Part shown: one piece after another, positions 1-12,520 of the stretch | Numbering within the stretch: position 1 is the stretch's first letter | Layout of the letters: each line of letters starts with the position of its first letter | Assembly: GCA_030247845.1 (NCBI GenBank) | Contig: JAPDRP010000010.1 | Span: 186,001-250,000 of the forward strand | Direction of reading: 5' to 3' | DNA: 64,000 bases | Source: Coniosporium tulheliwenetii | Lineage: Eukaryota > Ascomycota > Dothideomycetes | The notes under the pieces: model-generated | What the model was told of the DNA's origin: nothing | What the model saw: the letters and a program-made list of their open reading frames with translations, nothing else | Database searches by the model: none | Made by a program: the position numbers and the translations under genes

Positions 1-1581
1 GGGAGGGGGACCCTGTAAGAAGCCGGCTGCCTGCAGGATAGCCTTGTACGAACGGAAAATTGCGGCCTGCGCGGAAAGCTTGTATGACTATCAAGCGGCG
101 GGATATACGAGGGTAAAATATATCCTGGAGAAAAGCCCGCCCCAGAAGTAAAAGCATTGGGGTATCATACTGCAGTAGTTCCGAGTGCCGCGAAAGCGCC
201 AGGTGATACAGATAGAACTCCAGGTAGCCAACAAGCATTTCCGTCCACGCAAAAGGCTCAGTTTCTTCTTACTTCGGAAACGCTTCCCAGACGCTAGACT
301 GTGGGAAAAGGAAGGAGGACTCTCCGCATTGATAGCATTAAGCTTCAAGGCGAGACCGAAAGCCACTCTGGCGGGACACCAAGGAGGCTCGTCTCATAGT
401 ACAAGCCTCGGCGCGAATATAGAAGCTGACACTCTGAACGGCGGCTCTTTCGCCGCGATGAAACATGTGAGCGAAAATACTCCGCCGCGGTACGAGAAAG
501 GAATAATCCGCCGCTGAGAGGCGATCGCGTCACTTACAATGCACCGACGTTCCGTCTTACTTACTTGCATACACGAGACGAAGCGATCTCAGCTGACAAC
601 TCAGGTTGCTTTCGGGCTCAGCCGACGTCTCAATGCGATGCTCGTGCTCCACGACCCACAGAATGTTCGGTGGATAGCTGATTCCATGTGGGCGCTTACC
701 GAGACCCGTGGGGAAAGCGGTCATGTCTGCGCGCGGTAGTTACGGATGGCCTGAGAAGCTTGGAAAACACGCGACAGTTGCATGAGCTGACCCTCAGCGC
801 GGCGAAACTGCCCGAGGCCTGGAGCGAGCTCCCCAATAATAATGGTTCACGATACTGCTACTGCTTCGCCGGTGATGTCCCGAGAACGGTAATAACTCTG
901 GTAGCGAAAGCGGAGTCGGATGCAAGTGCGGAGGGCACGCAGAACGCGGAGGTAAGCTTTCGTAAGGCTGAGGGAAACGGTGAAACTCGGAGTGTGGAAG
1001 CCCATAACGATGGTGCATGAGCAGTTTCGTCTACCAACGTGATCTTCCCTCGGTTCTAACGAGCTTCATCTACGCGACAGTTCACAAGGCAGTGAAGATT
1101 GGAGGCCAAAGAGGTTCCAGAGCGAAAGTGGGCTATTGCTCTAACCGCTGCTTCATGGTACTCCGTACTGGTTAGATCACCTATGAAAGCCGCTGTAAGG
1201 CGGCCTCGGCTGTCGGCGAGCGAGGAACGGACGATGCGGACGGGCATGGACATTCATCGCTGTCCGCTCAGAGCTCGTGGTGTAGTCATTTCAGGCCCTT
1301 CTTTCGAGGTCGACGTAGCTTTTGAGTTTATATCAACTTTGAGCTAGTCAACCTTGGAAAGCTTGATTGCTTGACAACCTAGTGATCCATGGATGCCCTG
1401 GTGGTATTGGGTTGTGTCAGCGCACAGGAGTTTCAAAAGCCCCCTGCAAGCGCCGTATCAACCACCTTTACCTTAGGTACCCAGCTGAGCGCATGTGACA
1501 ACTTTACCATGAGGACACAGGTACCTCACTTCTTACCTGCACTAGCACGCATCTTCAAATGGACAACGGAGCTTATATAGA
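1..1581. other. No recognised gene, left edge
   Basis: Short open frames occur on both strands, the longest about 110 codons, but none shows a recognisable motif, a splice pattern or a natural-looking composition. I see no transposon ends, tRNA or tandem repeat. The last part before 1582 presumably holds the promoter of the coiled-coil gene. Confidence 0.4.
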
Positions 1582-3043
1582 ATGTCTTTGTTCAGGTCCT
1601 GGCTCAGCACCCAGTTCCCTTCCGACCGTCAAGCACTATCCAACTCCGAGTATGAGCTTCCACGCTGGAACCGCTCAGAGCAAGATTCAGCAGCCATGCT
1701 GCCTCCTCCGCCGATAGCCGCCAGCGTGTACGTCTTGCCAAAGTCGCCAACACAGCAGCAAGGGATGCCAGCAGACTGGGTGGCTTTGCAGAGGAAGGAG
1801 CAACAACTTCAAGAGGACCTACAATCTCTCCTCGACGCTCAAGCCGAAGGCCTTATTGCCGGCTTGAGCAATGTGCCAGACGACCAAGCATCAGATGGCA
1901 GCTCCACGCCAACAGCCCAGAGCGTACGCCTAGGCGTAAAGTCGCCATCCCGGCGGGTCGCTCGCCGCAAGCCCGGGCTTCGAGCAGCACGGCGTGGCAT
2001 ATCCCGCACAATCCAAGAGCTCGCTTATATAAAGGCAGAAGAAGGAAACCTGCTCGAGAATGACCTCGACGAAAACAAAGCCATACTGAACCAGGTCGCA
2101 AGCTGGGAGGACAAGCAGAATAAAATCCGCCAGAAGATTACGAGCATCGAACAGGGAAACAACAGCTCCAGGTCACAGTCCCTACAGCAAGAAGCCGACC
2201 AACTACAGGTAGATATACACGACCTCGAGCTTCGACTCACAGAAATGAAGGCGAAGCACCGGCGGCTCATCGCTGAGATCTCAAGTCTGGAGAACTCGGT
2301 ACAATCGAAGCTCTCCAGCTACAAGGCGTCACTGTCGCTGCTTGACGGGGAGATCAAGCGCTTTCTTGACAGGCCACCTACTACGGCGACAGCTGCAGCG
2401 CCCGATAGCTCTACGTTCTTGACTTTGCCGCCGAAGAGGAGAACGCTCAGCATGGCCAAAGACTACTGGCAGGCTGGACGCCAGGAGCTGGAGCAGAGAT
2501 ATGGACGCGTTGAGCTAGAGCGGGAGGCCCTAGAAGAAGGCGCTATGGTATGGAAGGGGTTGTGGACAGAGTCGCTGCGTTCGAAATGCGGCTTGCGGAT
2601 GAGATGCGTACTGGAAGCGTCAGTGACGGAAGCAAGAGCAGGCAGCTGAACGGTGCGCATGGCCTCTCGGACCTCGTAATGGATATAGATGATGCTATTC
2701 GGTACATCGAAGGCAAACTCGAGCTTGCGGAGACGCGAAATGGAAGCTACTCGAGTGCTGCATTGGCGCGGAGCTTGAGGCGTTCAAGCAAGGTCGGCAA
2801 ATATTGCAGCAGTCGATACCAGTTGCGAGAGATGGTCAAGTGCCTGAGCGCGAAGATGCTGAGAGGGCGTCGACAGCTCCACCGCCGACGAGTGGCGATG
2901 CGTTCAGTCCTGCAAGAAAGAACCCGGATCAAGGAAGCCGGCGGAGGATATTCCACTCTGACGATGACGAGCCGGATCCGGAGTTACTCATATCTCACCA
3001 GGACACGGATACAGAATCCGAGCGTTCAGACGAAGTGAAGTGA
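1582..3043 (+). CDS. atg28: Coiled-coil protein resembling autophagy factor Atg28
   Basis: The start is the ATG at 1582 (MSLFRSWLST). The protein is predicted at about 487 residues once two one-base breaks are allowed for, near 2546 (a G run) and near 2740 (an A run). Visible parts are an N-terminal helix with EQQLQEDLQSLLDAQAEGL, a basic region, and coiled coils around residues 140-260. A conserved C-terminal part follows, with KDYWQAGRQELEQRYG, EEGAMVWKGVVDRVAAFE and KWKLLECCIGAELEAFKQG, and then an acidic tail. The last two blocks lie in three successive frames yet read naturally together, so the gene is probably intact. These blocks resemble what I recall of the fungal Atg28 family, which is linked to pexophagy and the Atg1/Atg17 machinery. 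The name rests on recalled motifs, not a search. No introns are needed. Confidence 0.65.
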
Positions 3044-4233
3044 AGTGAATCACTCGGCATCGACATCTGTGCGCATGCGGCCGTGGAAGGCATGACCGGA
3101 CTCAGAAAACGGAAAGCGCCATCACCAAGCAGCACGAGCGGCAAGACTATGTGTTATAACTATATATAATGTCAATGTCGCTTTGGTCAATTGTGCAGCG
3201 TAGGTCCAGGGTATGGCTTCGGCGACACCCCTGGCCCGCTGGGGATCCCTCTTCATCCATGAGCACACGGGATCACGGGCTCGATTCCCGGGGCATAAGT
3301 CTGAGGGACTTGACTCCGTAAACTGTGTCTTCGATCCCTAGGAGGCGGCGGGCGGTGGCTACTTTTTTTGCCAATTCCTTCTATTATCATGCTCATGAGG
3401 AGGCATACGGAGATGCTCACCCTCTTCTCCGTGATGTTACTTAGGGATGCGTAACAATACGCAACGAGTGCATAGTTCGAATCCGACCAGCTACCTTTAT
3501 ATTACTTTTTTCTTTCCTTAGATGTCACTTGTGAGCGCATCCTTGACTGTAAGGACTATAAGTACTTGTCGACACGCGTCTCCGATACATTGTACAGAAG
3601 CTACGCTCGAAAGAGCCTTGCACTATTCCAATTGCAAGAAAAAGCCGAATTCGATAGAGTCTCAGCATCTGTTCGAGCTTCAAGATCACTGCAGTATCAC
3701 TACCACAAACTCTGCCACCAGCCGCACGATTCGTTCAACCTTACTCTTGCACTGAACGTGATACACGAAGCCGTTCAAGGGTCACCCGAAACGTTTGTTG
3801 CCACATCTTTGCTCCAACTGATTCAACACCAGATTCACGATCGAACTGGGCTCATGGTCTTATCAATAGTAGAGCAACTAGACCAATCTCATGCGATGGA
3901 CAGCAAAAGATGCTCAGCAGTTTACTACTGCTCTTTCATGCACCGATCGCCTAAGGCATCTTTGAGCTATGGATTATGCTTGAGGGCTATGCACCTCCAG
4001 GGCTACGAGTAGCTTTCAGTGCGGCAACGACCTTTCCGGATGCCCTTCGTCGTCAACACACCCCTTGATCCATGCAGCTGGTGCCAAGACATATCCAACA
4101 CGGCCTGACGGGCTCCAGGCAACCCCACATCTCACCTGCGGTAAGCTCCTCACTGCAATTGACGCGCAATCTACCACATTCCTCCTCGCGATGTCATGAA
4201 GTTAATCCGAGGGTACTTCCAAGTGCCCGAACG
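3044..4233. other. Intergenic stretch with tRNA-like B-box motifs
   Basis: Three B-box-like motifs occur, near 3279 (GGCTCGATTCC), 3330 (TTCGATCCC) and 3476 (AGTTCGAATCC). A perfect 6-base hairpin with an ACAA loop lies at about 3458-3473. A possible acceptor pairing (3354-3360 with 3488-3494) exists, but no proper D, anticodon or T stems form. A roughly 148-codon open frame at 3566-4012 has no ATG at its beginning and no family resemblance. I call neither a tRNA nor a gene here. Confidence 0.3.
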
Positions 4234-5545
4234 ATGACTTTGCCAGACCCGGCGTACAGCTTCACCATCCCGTCTCTACACGATGACACCCCGCTCGACT
4301 GCCGGATATACCATCCTCCAGAACTAGGCGCGTCCGCATCCTCTGTAGAAGACATATGGCAGAAGAGAGGAGCCGTCATAGCGCACCCATACGCGCCATT
4401 AGGTGGGTGCTACGATGATCCAATTGTGAGTGTTCTTGGACAAGAGGTCCTCCGCCAGGGCTTCGTTGTGGGAACCTTCAACTTCAGGTATGGAACTTAG
4501 AGGCTCCCTTCAACACGTACAGCTGACACAAGTCTCTAGAGGCGCCGGCACATCTCATGGCCGGACAAGCTGGTCCGGCAAAGCGGAGCTAGCTGACTAT
4601 GTCTCCTTCGCCGGCTGTTTCATCCACTACCTGCATAACCTCCAATTGTCTCCATCCCCATACTCCGAGACCCATAAACTTCAGCCTATCCCAAGCAGTA
4701 GCCCCCGACCGCTCTTCCTAAGGCATACCAGCGGACCTCCACCTCCAGCTCAACCCATCAAGCTCATCCTTGGTGGTTACTCCTACGGCTCCCTCACAAC
4801 GACCCACCTCCCCGCGACATCTACGCTTCTCCAGCGCTTCGTCAACCCCGAACCCGGTACTGCAGCCGCAGAAATCCTCCTCCGAGCCCGCGTCCTAGCC
4901 GACCAGACGAGTACCGAGCTTAGCGCATCAGCTACGCAGCGCGGCCGCTCATTCCGAAGAAGCCGCCAAAGCCTGACAATCGGCGGAGAAGAAACCCCGC
5001 CTGATATTCGGCGGCGGAGCCGGGAGACAAGCCGGCGAAGTCTCGACGTGCCGCGGAGCCTCAAGGTCTTCGGAAGGAAGGCCAGTGATCGGTCTTGTAC
5101 GCCCACACCAGCAGACGATGCGGTGGAGGAGGAAGACCACGCAAAGGACGTCCCAGATGTCTCGACAGCTTACCTACTCATCTCGCCAATCCTGCCGCCA
5201 ACGTCTACCTTGATTGCGCCGTCCCTTGCGAAAGCTCCGCCGGGCGAACAGAACATAACGAGGAGGCCTACGTTGATAGTCTATGGGGACAAGGATTCGT
5301 TTGCTTCGGCGAAAAAGATGCGGAAGTGGGTCGAGGAGCTGAAGAAGGAGGCTGGGTGGCTGCTTTGGACTACGGAGGTTCATGGGGCGGGTCATTTCTG
5401 GCGGGAGGATGGAGTGGAGAGAGAACTGAGAGATGCTGTGAGGGAGTGGGCGAGTGCTGTTGCGAGTGGCTCGGAGGGTCAGAGGTCGATGTCTGATCTG
5501 TTGGAGCGCGCCGATGCTGTGGCTGCTGCTGCTCAGGTGTCATGA
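4234..5545 (+). CDS. Alpha/beta-hydrolase fold protein
   Basis: The start is the ATG at 4234 (MTLPDPAYSF). One 52-base intron (4488-4539, GTATGG...CTCTAG, branch CTGAC) joins FNFR to GAGTSHGRTSW in frame, giving 419 residues. The strand-loop motif NFRGAGTSHG is followed by the nucleophile elbow GGYSYGS (GxSxG), whose serine is the likely catalytic residue. Late in the protein YGDKDSF carries a likely catalytic Asp and EVHGAGHFW a likely catalytic His. A Ser/Arg-rich, low-complexity insert lies between the elbow and the acid and is probably a lid or disordered loop. The family is a serine hydrolase of esterase/acyltransferase type, probably cytosolic since no signal peptide is seen. The substrate cannot be told. 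Earlier ATGs at 4072 and 4195 are in frame, but the conserved fold begins after 4234. Confidence 0.85.
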
Positions 5546-5972
5546 AGTGGGTGATTCGCGACTTAAGATCAAGAGCTTCGTCAGGAGCCGAGTAGGAGAC
5601 TCGCTGCTCCAAGTAATCAAGACCTTCATAAATCCTAATAACCATATTGGACACATCTGAACAGTATCTGACTTGCTGCCGCTGCCCGTATGCTCACATC
5701 CCACATTCCTCGGTGATTGGTGTTGAATGTTGAAGCTCCAGATATGTCTTGGCATTTTATCTGTTACTAAGCGCGGCAAATGCCGCTTCACGGCTCCGGT
5801 TCACCCTCATCACTTCCAGCGCAGCTCGACCTAGCAACAAAGAATCACTCTCACACCCTCTTCCATCCTCGACACCAAAACCCCCTCCGACCTCTCCAGC
5901 CAACTTTCCTCCTCCATTCGCTCGATTTATTTCTCGCTGATTTCGCGAAGTTCACGCCTTTGGAAGCTCCCA
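5546..5972 (+). promoter_or_regulatory. SPT5 upstream region, CT-rich
   Basis: This 427-base spacer separates the hydrolase stop from the SPT5 start. Roughly the last 150 bases (5810-5960) are strongly C/T-rich with runs such as CCCCCTCCGACCTCTCC, typical of promoters and leaders of highly expressed filamentous-fungal genes. I see no clear TATA element. Confidence 0.4.
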
Positions 5973-8900
5973 ATGTCGAATCTAATGAGCTACGATTTCG
6001 AGGGCGAAGGCGAGTCCGAAGACGAGGATTTCAACCCAACCGCCGAAGTAGGTTCCGACGATGAAGACGCCGGCAAAGCAGCGAACAAGCCAGCGAGGCG
6101 GGAGAGCTTTGCGGAAGCTCCTGAAGAGGCCGTGAAGGAGGGCCCTGAGGATGAGGACGACCAGCCCAAAGCAACCGCAAGCAACGGCGACCGAAACAGG
6201 CGGCAGAGCGATGATCGAGCTGAAGACGAGGCCAAGGATGAAACAGAGGGCGCGGATGGCGACGCGAATGGGGAGGCTGAAGATGAGGATGAAGCGGACA
6301 AGGGGGATGCGGAGGGGGAGGAAGATGAGGAGGACGAGGATGATGAGGACGAAGAGGATGCAGTTAGAGTAAGTCGGGGCTTGGGTCTACGCGTGTTTCT
6401 GCGCTTCTGGGTCAGGCAGTGGCAAATTTACTGACACGCAGCAGGATCGCCCGCGCAAACGACGAAAGCGAGACGCTCGCCTGCAATTCATCGATGTGGA
6501 AGCCGAAGTTGACGAAGAAGAGGACGAGGAGCTCGACGAGGATGACGAGCTGGTCGGAGACGAACCGCATCCAGACGACGCGCTGGAACTACCAGCAGGC
6601 GCGGAGCGCGATGACCGCAGACATCGAGAACTCGACCGGCAGCGCGAGTTAGAGGCGAGCATGGACGCTGAGAAACAAGCCGCAGCACTCAAAGAGAGAT
6701 ACGGCCGCAATCGCGTCTCCGCATCCACTTCTGCCGTGGTTCCGCAACGGCTACTCCTCCCCAGCGTCGATGATCCTACAATCTGGGGCGTCAAGGTCAA
6801 GCCGGGCAAAGAGCGGGAAGTTGTATACTCCATTTTGAAGCGCTGGGAGGACAGGATCAATACCAGAGAGCCCATACAGATCTGCTCTGCATTCGAGCGT
6901 GAGAAAGGGATGTCTGGCTATGTCTACATCGAGGCGAGGCGGCAGGCAGATGTTATGCCCGCGATCGAAAACATCCAGCACTGCTATGCGAGGACGCCGC
7001 CTATACTGGTACCGATTGCCGAGATGCCTGATCTTCTCCGGGTGAGGAAGTCGAAGCAGCTGCAACGTGGGGACTACGTGCGCATAACGCGAGGCCACTA
7101 CGCAGGAGACTTGGCTCTAGTTGAGGACGTTGAGTCAAACGGCATAGCTGTCACACTCCGTGTAGTCCCTCGCCTTGACTACGGAGCTAATGAGGATGTC
7201 AATGCGGAGAAAAACGCAGACACATCCAAGAGGAAACGACCTGGAGTTGCAACAAAGGGCAAAGTTCGACCGCCGCCGAGGCTCTTCAGTGAGGTCGAAG
7301 CCAAGAAAAAGCATTCTAGATACCTTTCGCAGATCTCCACGTTGAACCGAAACGAGTGGAAGTACTACCAAGACAACTACTCCGACGGCTTTCTTATCAA
7401 GGAGTTCAAGATGAACCATCTGCAGACTGAGAATGTCAATCCGACGCTGGAGGAAGCAACCAGGTTCTCGATAGCGGAAGACGGCGTGGAGAATCTGGAC
7501 CTAGCGACACTCGCTGCCACGATCAACGCGAGCAAGTCCGGAGCTGAGTACCTGCCTGGTGACATGGTGGAGATATACGACGGGGAACAGCAAGGTGTTT
7601 GCGGCAAGGCGGTCTCAGTACACCAGGACATTGTTTCGTTGAGGGTTACCGAAGGCGACCTGACAGGTCAGGTCATTGAAGCCCCGGTCAAATCGCTGCG
7701 CAAGAAATTCCGGGATGGCGATCACGTCAAGGTTATCGGTGGTAGCAAGTACCGCGACGAGGTGGGTATGGTCATTCGGGTCCGAGACGACCGTGTTACG
7801 CTCATCACAGACTCCACGAGCCAAGAAATCACGGTGTTCAGCAAAGACTTGAGGGAAGCATCCGACTCGGGTGGTATGGTCGGCGACTCGAAATACGACC
7901 TCTACGACCTTGTCCAGCTGGACGCCGCCACCGTTGCCTGCGTCGTGAAAGTCGATCGAGAATCCCTTCGAGTCCTAACCCAGGACGGCTCAGTCCGGAC
8001 GCTCCTCCCTTCAAACATCTCCGCCAAGCTCGAGCGCCGACGGCACGCCGTAGCCACCGACCGCGATGGCTCCGAAATCCGGCACGATGACACCGTCAAG
8101 GAGCATGGCGGCGAGCAGAAGCAAGGCTACGTCCTCCACATCCACCGCACCTACCTCTTCGTCCGCAACCGGCAACAAGCCGAGAACGCCGGGGTGTTCG
8201 TCGTGCGCAGCAGCAACGTCACCACCGTAGCAGCCAAAGGCGGCCGCGTGAACAACGCCGGGCCCGACCTCACCAAGATGAACCCAGCGCTGCAGCGCAA
8301 CGGCGGCGCGAACGCGATGCCCGGCCAGATGGCTCCTCCCAAGACTTTCGGCCGCGACCAGTTCCTCGGCAAAAACGTCACCATTCGCAAAGGGCCGTAC
8401 AAGGGCCTCCTCGGCATCGTCAAGGACGCAACAGACGACAGCGCGCGCGTTGAGCTGCACTCCAAGAACAAGATCGTCACGGTCAAGAAGGATATGCTTA
8501 CCGTGAGGGATCACAATAACAACCCGATCGCGACCGGTGGATTCGGTAGCAGGCGGCCTGGCCAGTTTGGCGCCACGCCCAGCAGAGTGCCGAGTGCGTA
8601 TGATGGGGGTAGGACGCCGTTGCCGGGCTCGAAAACGCCTATGGGCGATGGGGGCAGGACTCCGATGTGGAATAGGAGCATTGCGGAGAACCCGGCACGT
8701 ACGCCGATGTGGGCGAGGAATGCGGGTAGGGAAGGTGGCATGACGGCTTATGGCGGCAGTCAGACGGCGTATGGTGGGCAGAGTGGTGGAGCCAGTGTGT
8801 GGGGCGGGGCTACTGCGTATGGTGGTGTAAGTTTCCCTCTGCTCCCTTCTTCCAACTTCCCGTTGCTTCATCTCGCCATTCCTTCGGTTCTTTACTCTGA

Positions 8901-9314
8901 GATCAAGCGCTAACACCTCCCAGAACGTCTGGTCCGCCAGCGCCAAAACCCCCTCCACGCCTCCCACGGCGCCTCACCCACCGACCCCTACGGCTCCAAA
9001 ACCCCCTCTACCGCCCAGAGCAAGCTCCCACACCCGGTGCCCACGGCGACATGACCCCCCACCACGGCGCCTGGTCCGCCCCAACACCTGGTGGCTACGA
9101 CGCACCCACCCCCGGCTTCCACGCACCAACGCCTGGTGGGCCAGGAAATCATCCCACGCCGGGGAGCTATGGCGGTGGCTATGGCGCTGGTGGGCAGTAT
9201 GCTACCCCCGCTGCGGCGCCGACGCCGGGCGGGTATCCGGAGACGCCGGGATATTATGGGGCGCCGGAGACGCCGGCGGCGCCGGTTGGGGACGAGGATC
9301 CGCGGTATGAGTGA
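5973..9314 (+). CDS. spt5: Transcription elongation factor SPT5 (DSIF large subunit)
   Basis: SPT5 with Spt4 binds RNA polymerase II and supports elongation and RNA processing in the nucleus. Exon 1 (5973-6368) encodes the acidic N terminus. Intron 1 starts at 6369 and ends at 6441 or 6444. Exon 2 runs to 8826, intron 2 is 8827-8923, and exon 3 runs to the stop at 9312-9314. The predicted protein is about 1056 residues, normal for fungal Spt5. The NGN domain lies near residues 242-330 (IWGVKVKPGKERE, GYVYIEA). Several KOW domains follow (LQRGDYVRITRGHYAGD, YLPGDMVEIYDGEQQG, FRDGDHVKVIGG, FLGKNVTIRKGPYKG). The C-terminal region carries TPMW/TPGG repeats that resemble kinase target repeats. Exon 3 needs two one-base corrections in C-rich runs near 8955 and 9010. 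The gene is essential, so these are almost certainly sequence errors. Confidence 0.95.
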
Positions 9315-9923
9315 GGTGGACGGGCAAGCTGAGGGGAGAAAGGGGTTGGGTTTTGCATTGGAGTGGCGTTTGGGATATGGACTGTCGTATGGAAGATTGC
9401 TAGCGCTAGGGAAGCGGACCTCGTAGTGGACGCAGGATTAGCATCACTTTCGTACTTTGCAAAAGCGGATGCGGTATTATTAGTCTACTTCAAAGAGGAA
9501 GATGGATGTTGTAGGAGAAGGACAAGTTCCAGTTGTATCAACCCGTCACTTCTCAGATCTCATGTCATCTTATGGGCTTTTGGCTGAGCCATTACCGTCG
9601 ATTTGCTGACAAAGTCAAGCTACGGAATCCAAGTCAATGCCGCTTGAGTACTACTGAAAGTGCGATCGCGCTAAATGTGCATTGTAGCAAGAAGAGCACC
9701 GATCTATGACATGGTTTACGATCACGTCTGACGCCAAAAGCGTAGATGATGAACAATATCTCTAGGGTCTATGAAACAGCTGATGCGAAAGAAACGATGA
9801 ACTGGTATAAGGCCAACACCTTTAGTCGCCCTGAATCAGTCTAACGCGCTCGCGACTACATAACTGCAAATCCACCTCGACAACAAAGTCATATCAAACG
9901 CTTCAGCACACGCGTATCACCCC
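9315..9923. other. Convergent intergenic spacer
   Basis: This lies between the 3' ends of SPT5 (+) and the arrestin-like gene (-). No credible frame, repeat or RNA gene is visible. It presumably contains both 3' UTRs. Confidence 0.4.
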
Positions 9924-11122
9924 TCACCAAGCACTAGTAGCCTCCCGATACGGCGGTGGCGCCTCCCCCTCCCCACCCTCAACCCTTCCCGCCCCCTCCG
10001 GCACCTCCTCCACCCTCCTCCTCCACTCCCCTTTCACTACAACCGGCAAACTGCTCTTAACCTCCAACTCCTTCTCCACCGCCACCACGACGGCCCTAAC
10101 CTTGAGCTTATAGCTCCTCTTAATATTATACGTCTTGAAGCTCAGACTGACACCCTTCTCCGGCAGGCGCAGCAAGACAATCTTACTCCAGTCCTCGGCC
10201 TTGCTAAATGCCCCCAAGGCAGCGAGCTCGGCGTCAAAGGAGAAGGCTTCCCAGACCACGTCCTCGGCGTAGTCATCGTAGTCGGCGAATCTGCCGTGTG
10301 CGTCGACTTCGGTGCGCGCGAGCAGTTTCGTGCCGAAGGATTTGAGCGTCACGGCCGGCGCGGCGGGGCGGTCAAGCGGTCGAGGTCGTGCTTCAGCCGT
10401 AGGGTGAAGGCGAGGGGGCGTTTAGGTAGGCGGTCCGGGGCTGCTGGACCACGAGGTCGAAGCACGAGGTCGGGATCGATGAGGTCTTGAGTACGGACTT
10501 CGCCTTCGCGGTGATGGAGAGTTTGCGCGCGGCGTTTTCGGGGAGGAGGCGGAGAGTTTTGACTTCGAGGGCGTGGGTCGTGGTGTGTGGTTCTGGATTC
10601 TGTGGTTGGGTTCCGCGGACAACAGGGGCGAAGGTTAGGGGACTTCGGCTGTCAGGGGGCCGTCTTTGTCGTAGGGGGTCGTGATTCGCACTTCGATGCT
10701 GTAGGCGACGAAGCACTCGAACTTTGTCCAGAAGCCGACGTATTCGTAGTCGAACGTCGGGGGAGGGGTTCGCCTGCCTCGGCGGAGCTGGTGTAGGTCT
10801 TATCTAGTGTTTGGGATGCGGAAGTCTCGGAGGGGAAGATGAGCGAGAAGGGGAGAGTGTGGCGGCCGGCTGGGATGCCGTTCTCGGGCGTGCGGAGGAT
10901 CTGTGATTCTGCGAAGAGGAGGCAGCGGCCCCGGTGGGTCTCCGCTGACTCGTTGGTGTGTAATCTTGTCTTTGTTCGGCTGTAAATGGTGACGGCGACT
11001 ATACAAGACTCTTGCCGCCGGCCTACTTCGAGCAAGACGTGTCCGCGAACGATGTCGCCGGCTGTATAGACCCGATTGGGTTCGTCGAGGATGATTCTGC
11101 CATCTGGATCGCCGTTCACCAT
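9924..11122 (-). CDS. Arrestin-like (ART-type) protein with PPxY tail
   Basis: The start is the ATG at 11120-11122 (MVNGDPDGRIILDEPNRVYTAGDIVRG), an arrestin N-domain opening. The coding path then steps through successive frames by single missing bases near 10755, 10640, 10420 and 10365, all in G/C runs. With those four bases counted the length is divisible by three and gives about 400 residues. The middle (FDYEYVGFWTKFECFVAYSIEVRI) and C half (ALEVKTLRLLPENAARK, LKSFGTKLLA, EDWSKIVLLRLPEKG) form the second arrestin sheet. The tail ends in APPPYREATSAW, whose PPPY fits the PPxY motif bound by WW domains of Rsp5/Nedd4 ubiquitin ligases. The family acts as adaptors that select membrane proteins for ubiquitination and endocytosis. 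The cargo is unknown. A shortened paralog lies upstream on the same strand at 12521-13366. Confidence 0.8.
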
Positions 11123-12520
11123 GCTGTGGTAATGGCTTTACAGAGCTTCTAGTTACGTATATCGATGTTTCCAGCCTTGAACATGATATCAGCACGTTTC
11201 TCAGACACTAGTAATGCTGAACTCACTGGTTTAAGCCTAGCTGTGAGTTGGAATGAACAATACGACTTGGAAAATATGTTCGACGCTTATGCTCGGATAC
11301 TGTGATCGCATGACAATTAATCAAATTGTAACAAACCGCAAGTAGTTGAATGGTCCAACGGCTATGAGGCTCGCTCTTCGATATTGGTCTTCAGATAGTG
11401 GAATATTCAGATATAAAGTAAAATAGCACATAATTATATGCGATGAAGGCACACCAATACACCTTCGTCATAACCTACACTTCTCAGGCTAAGCCACCCA
11501 CAGCCCGCCGCGAGGCAGGGCAGAGTTTCATGCCTCCAAGGCGCCCACGTGGATGCTGTGCATTGCATCTTGGCGTGGAGATCGCACCCTCAAGCGGAGG
11601 GGGCGGAGCGCATACCGCGGATTATTGCTTTCTTTTTTGTGAAGCTCCTCGCATGATATTAATCGATGACAATCTTCTCCGCGTCATGCTTTGGTTTCCA
11701 TGTGGCATTGCGCAATGGCGGCACCTCCATGGCTCCCGTTGTGGCTTGTGCATCTCCAGTGGGTTTTGGCGTCACATCGCCTCTAGTTGGAGCTGTCGAT
11801 CTTACGCTCTCTTGAGGGTTCGTTCGGGACTGTGACAATAAGGAAGGTGAGAATGTGAATAGCGATGAAGGACGGTGTGATGAGAGCGGAGGAAGCAGGA
11901 AGACAACTCTGGAGCTTCGGGCTTATGTACTTGAGGAAACACGATGATGGGTAGAGTGCGAAACGAATATCTATCACAACGCATGATGACCGCAGTGATG
12001 AGTCTATCATCACCTTTATGAAATTCGATGTCTCTGATCTCTACACGAGGTCATCTTCTCAAGTGGAGTGCTCAGCACTGACCCGTTTAGACCCCAAGCC
12101 TCAAACGGTCAAGCAAGTGGCAACCTGGTGGGCGTGGTTCGAGTACTCGGTCACGTTCGTGGACTGGATAGCACTGAGCATGATGTGTAATTGAGTCGGC
12201 TTCACTTAAACCAGCCGCGTGGGACATGACTAGGTCTCTGATTTAGAGAAACGTTACGGTATGAGCGAGTTGGCTCTCTAAAAGCAGCGGGCTTGGGTGA
12301 GCTTAAACTCATGGCACAGTGTTACAAATTTACCTCCACGGAGTAAAAGGCGTCCGAAAGGTTCGCCATAGTATTTTGGTCTAATGTACTCTAGATCGGA
12401 CATAGCTGGAGCTGCAACTGCGAACATCTTAGACGATTCGCGCATGAAATTGCGAAGGACGTCCCATCATTATCGCATCAAATTAGTTGTGATAATAATG
12501 CGGATGAGTGCACCAATCGC
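11123..12520. other. Intergenic region between arrestin paralogs
   Basis: About 1.4 kb without a credible gene. An open frame at 11443-11835 (130 codons) has mixed, cysteine-rich composition and no motif. The part next to 11122 should hold the promoter of the full arrestin gene. No arrestin N-domain fragment is visible here. Confidence 0.4.

Noticed and set aside
3354..3494. tRNA gene ending in AGTTCGAATCCGACCAGCTACC
   Set aside because: The acceptor ends can pair, but the 5' side of the T stem does not match, no D arm follows the acceptor, and the 141-base span has no clear anticodon arm.
3566..4012. 148-codon open frame as a gene
   Set aside because: It begins with TTG rather than ATG, has no motif and lies in a stretch without splice or promoter signals.
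5973..9314. SPT5 as a pseudogene because of frame changes in exon 3
   Set aside because: SPT5 is essential and single copy, more than 900 residues are perfectly open, and two one-base corrections in C runs restore the usual C-terminal repeats.
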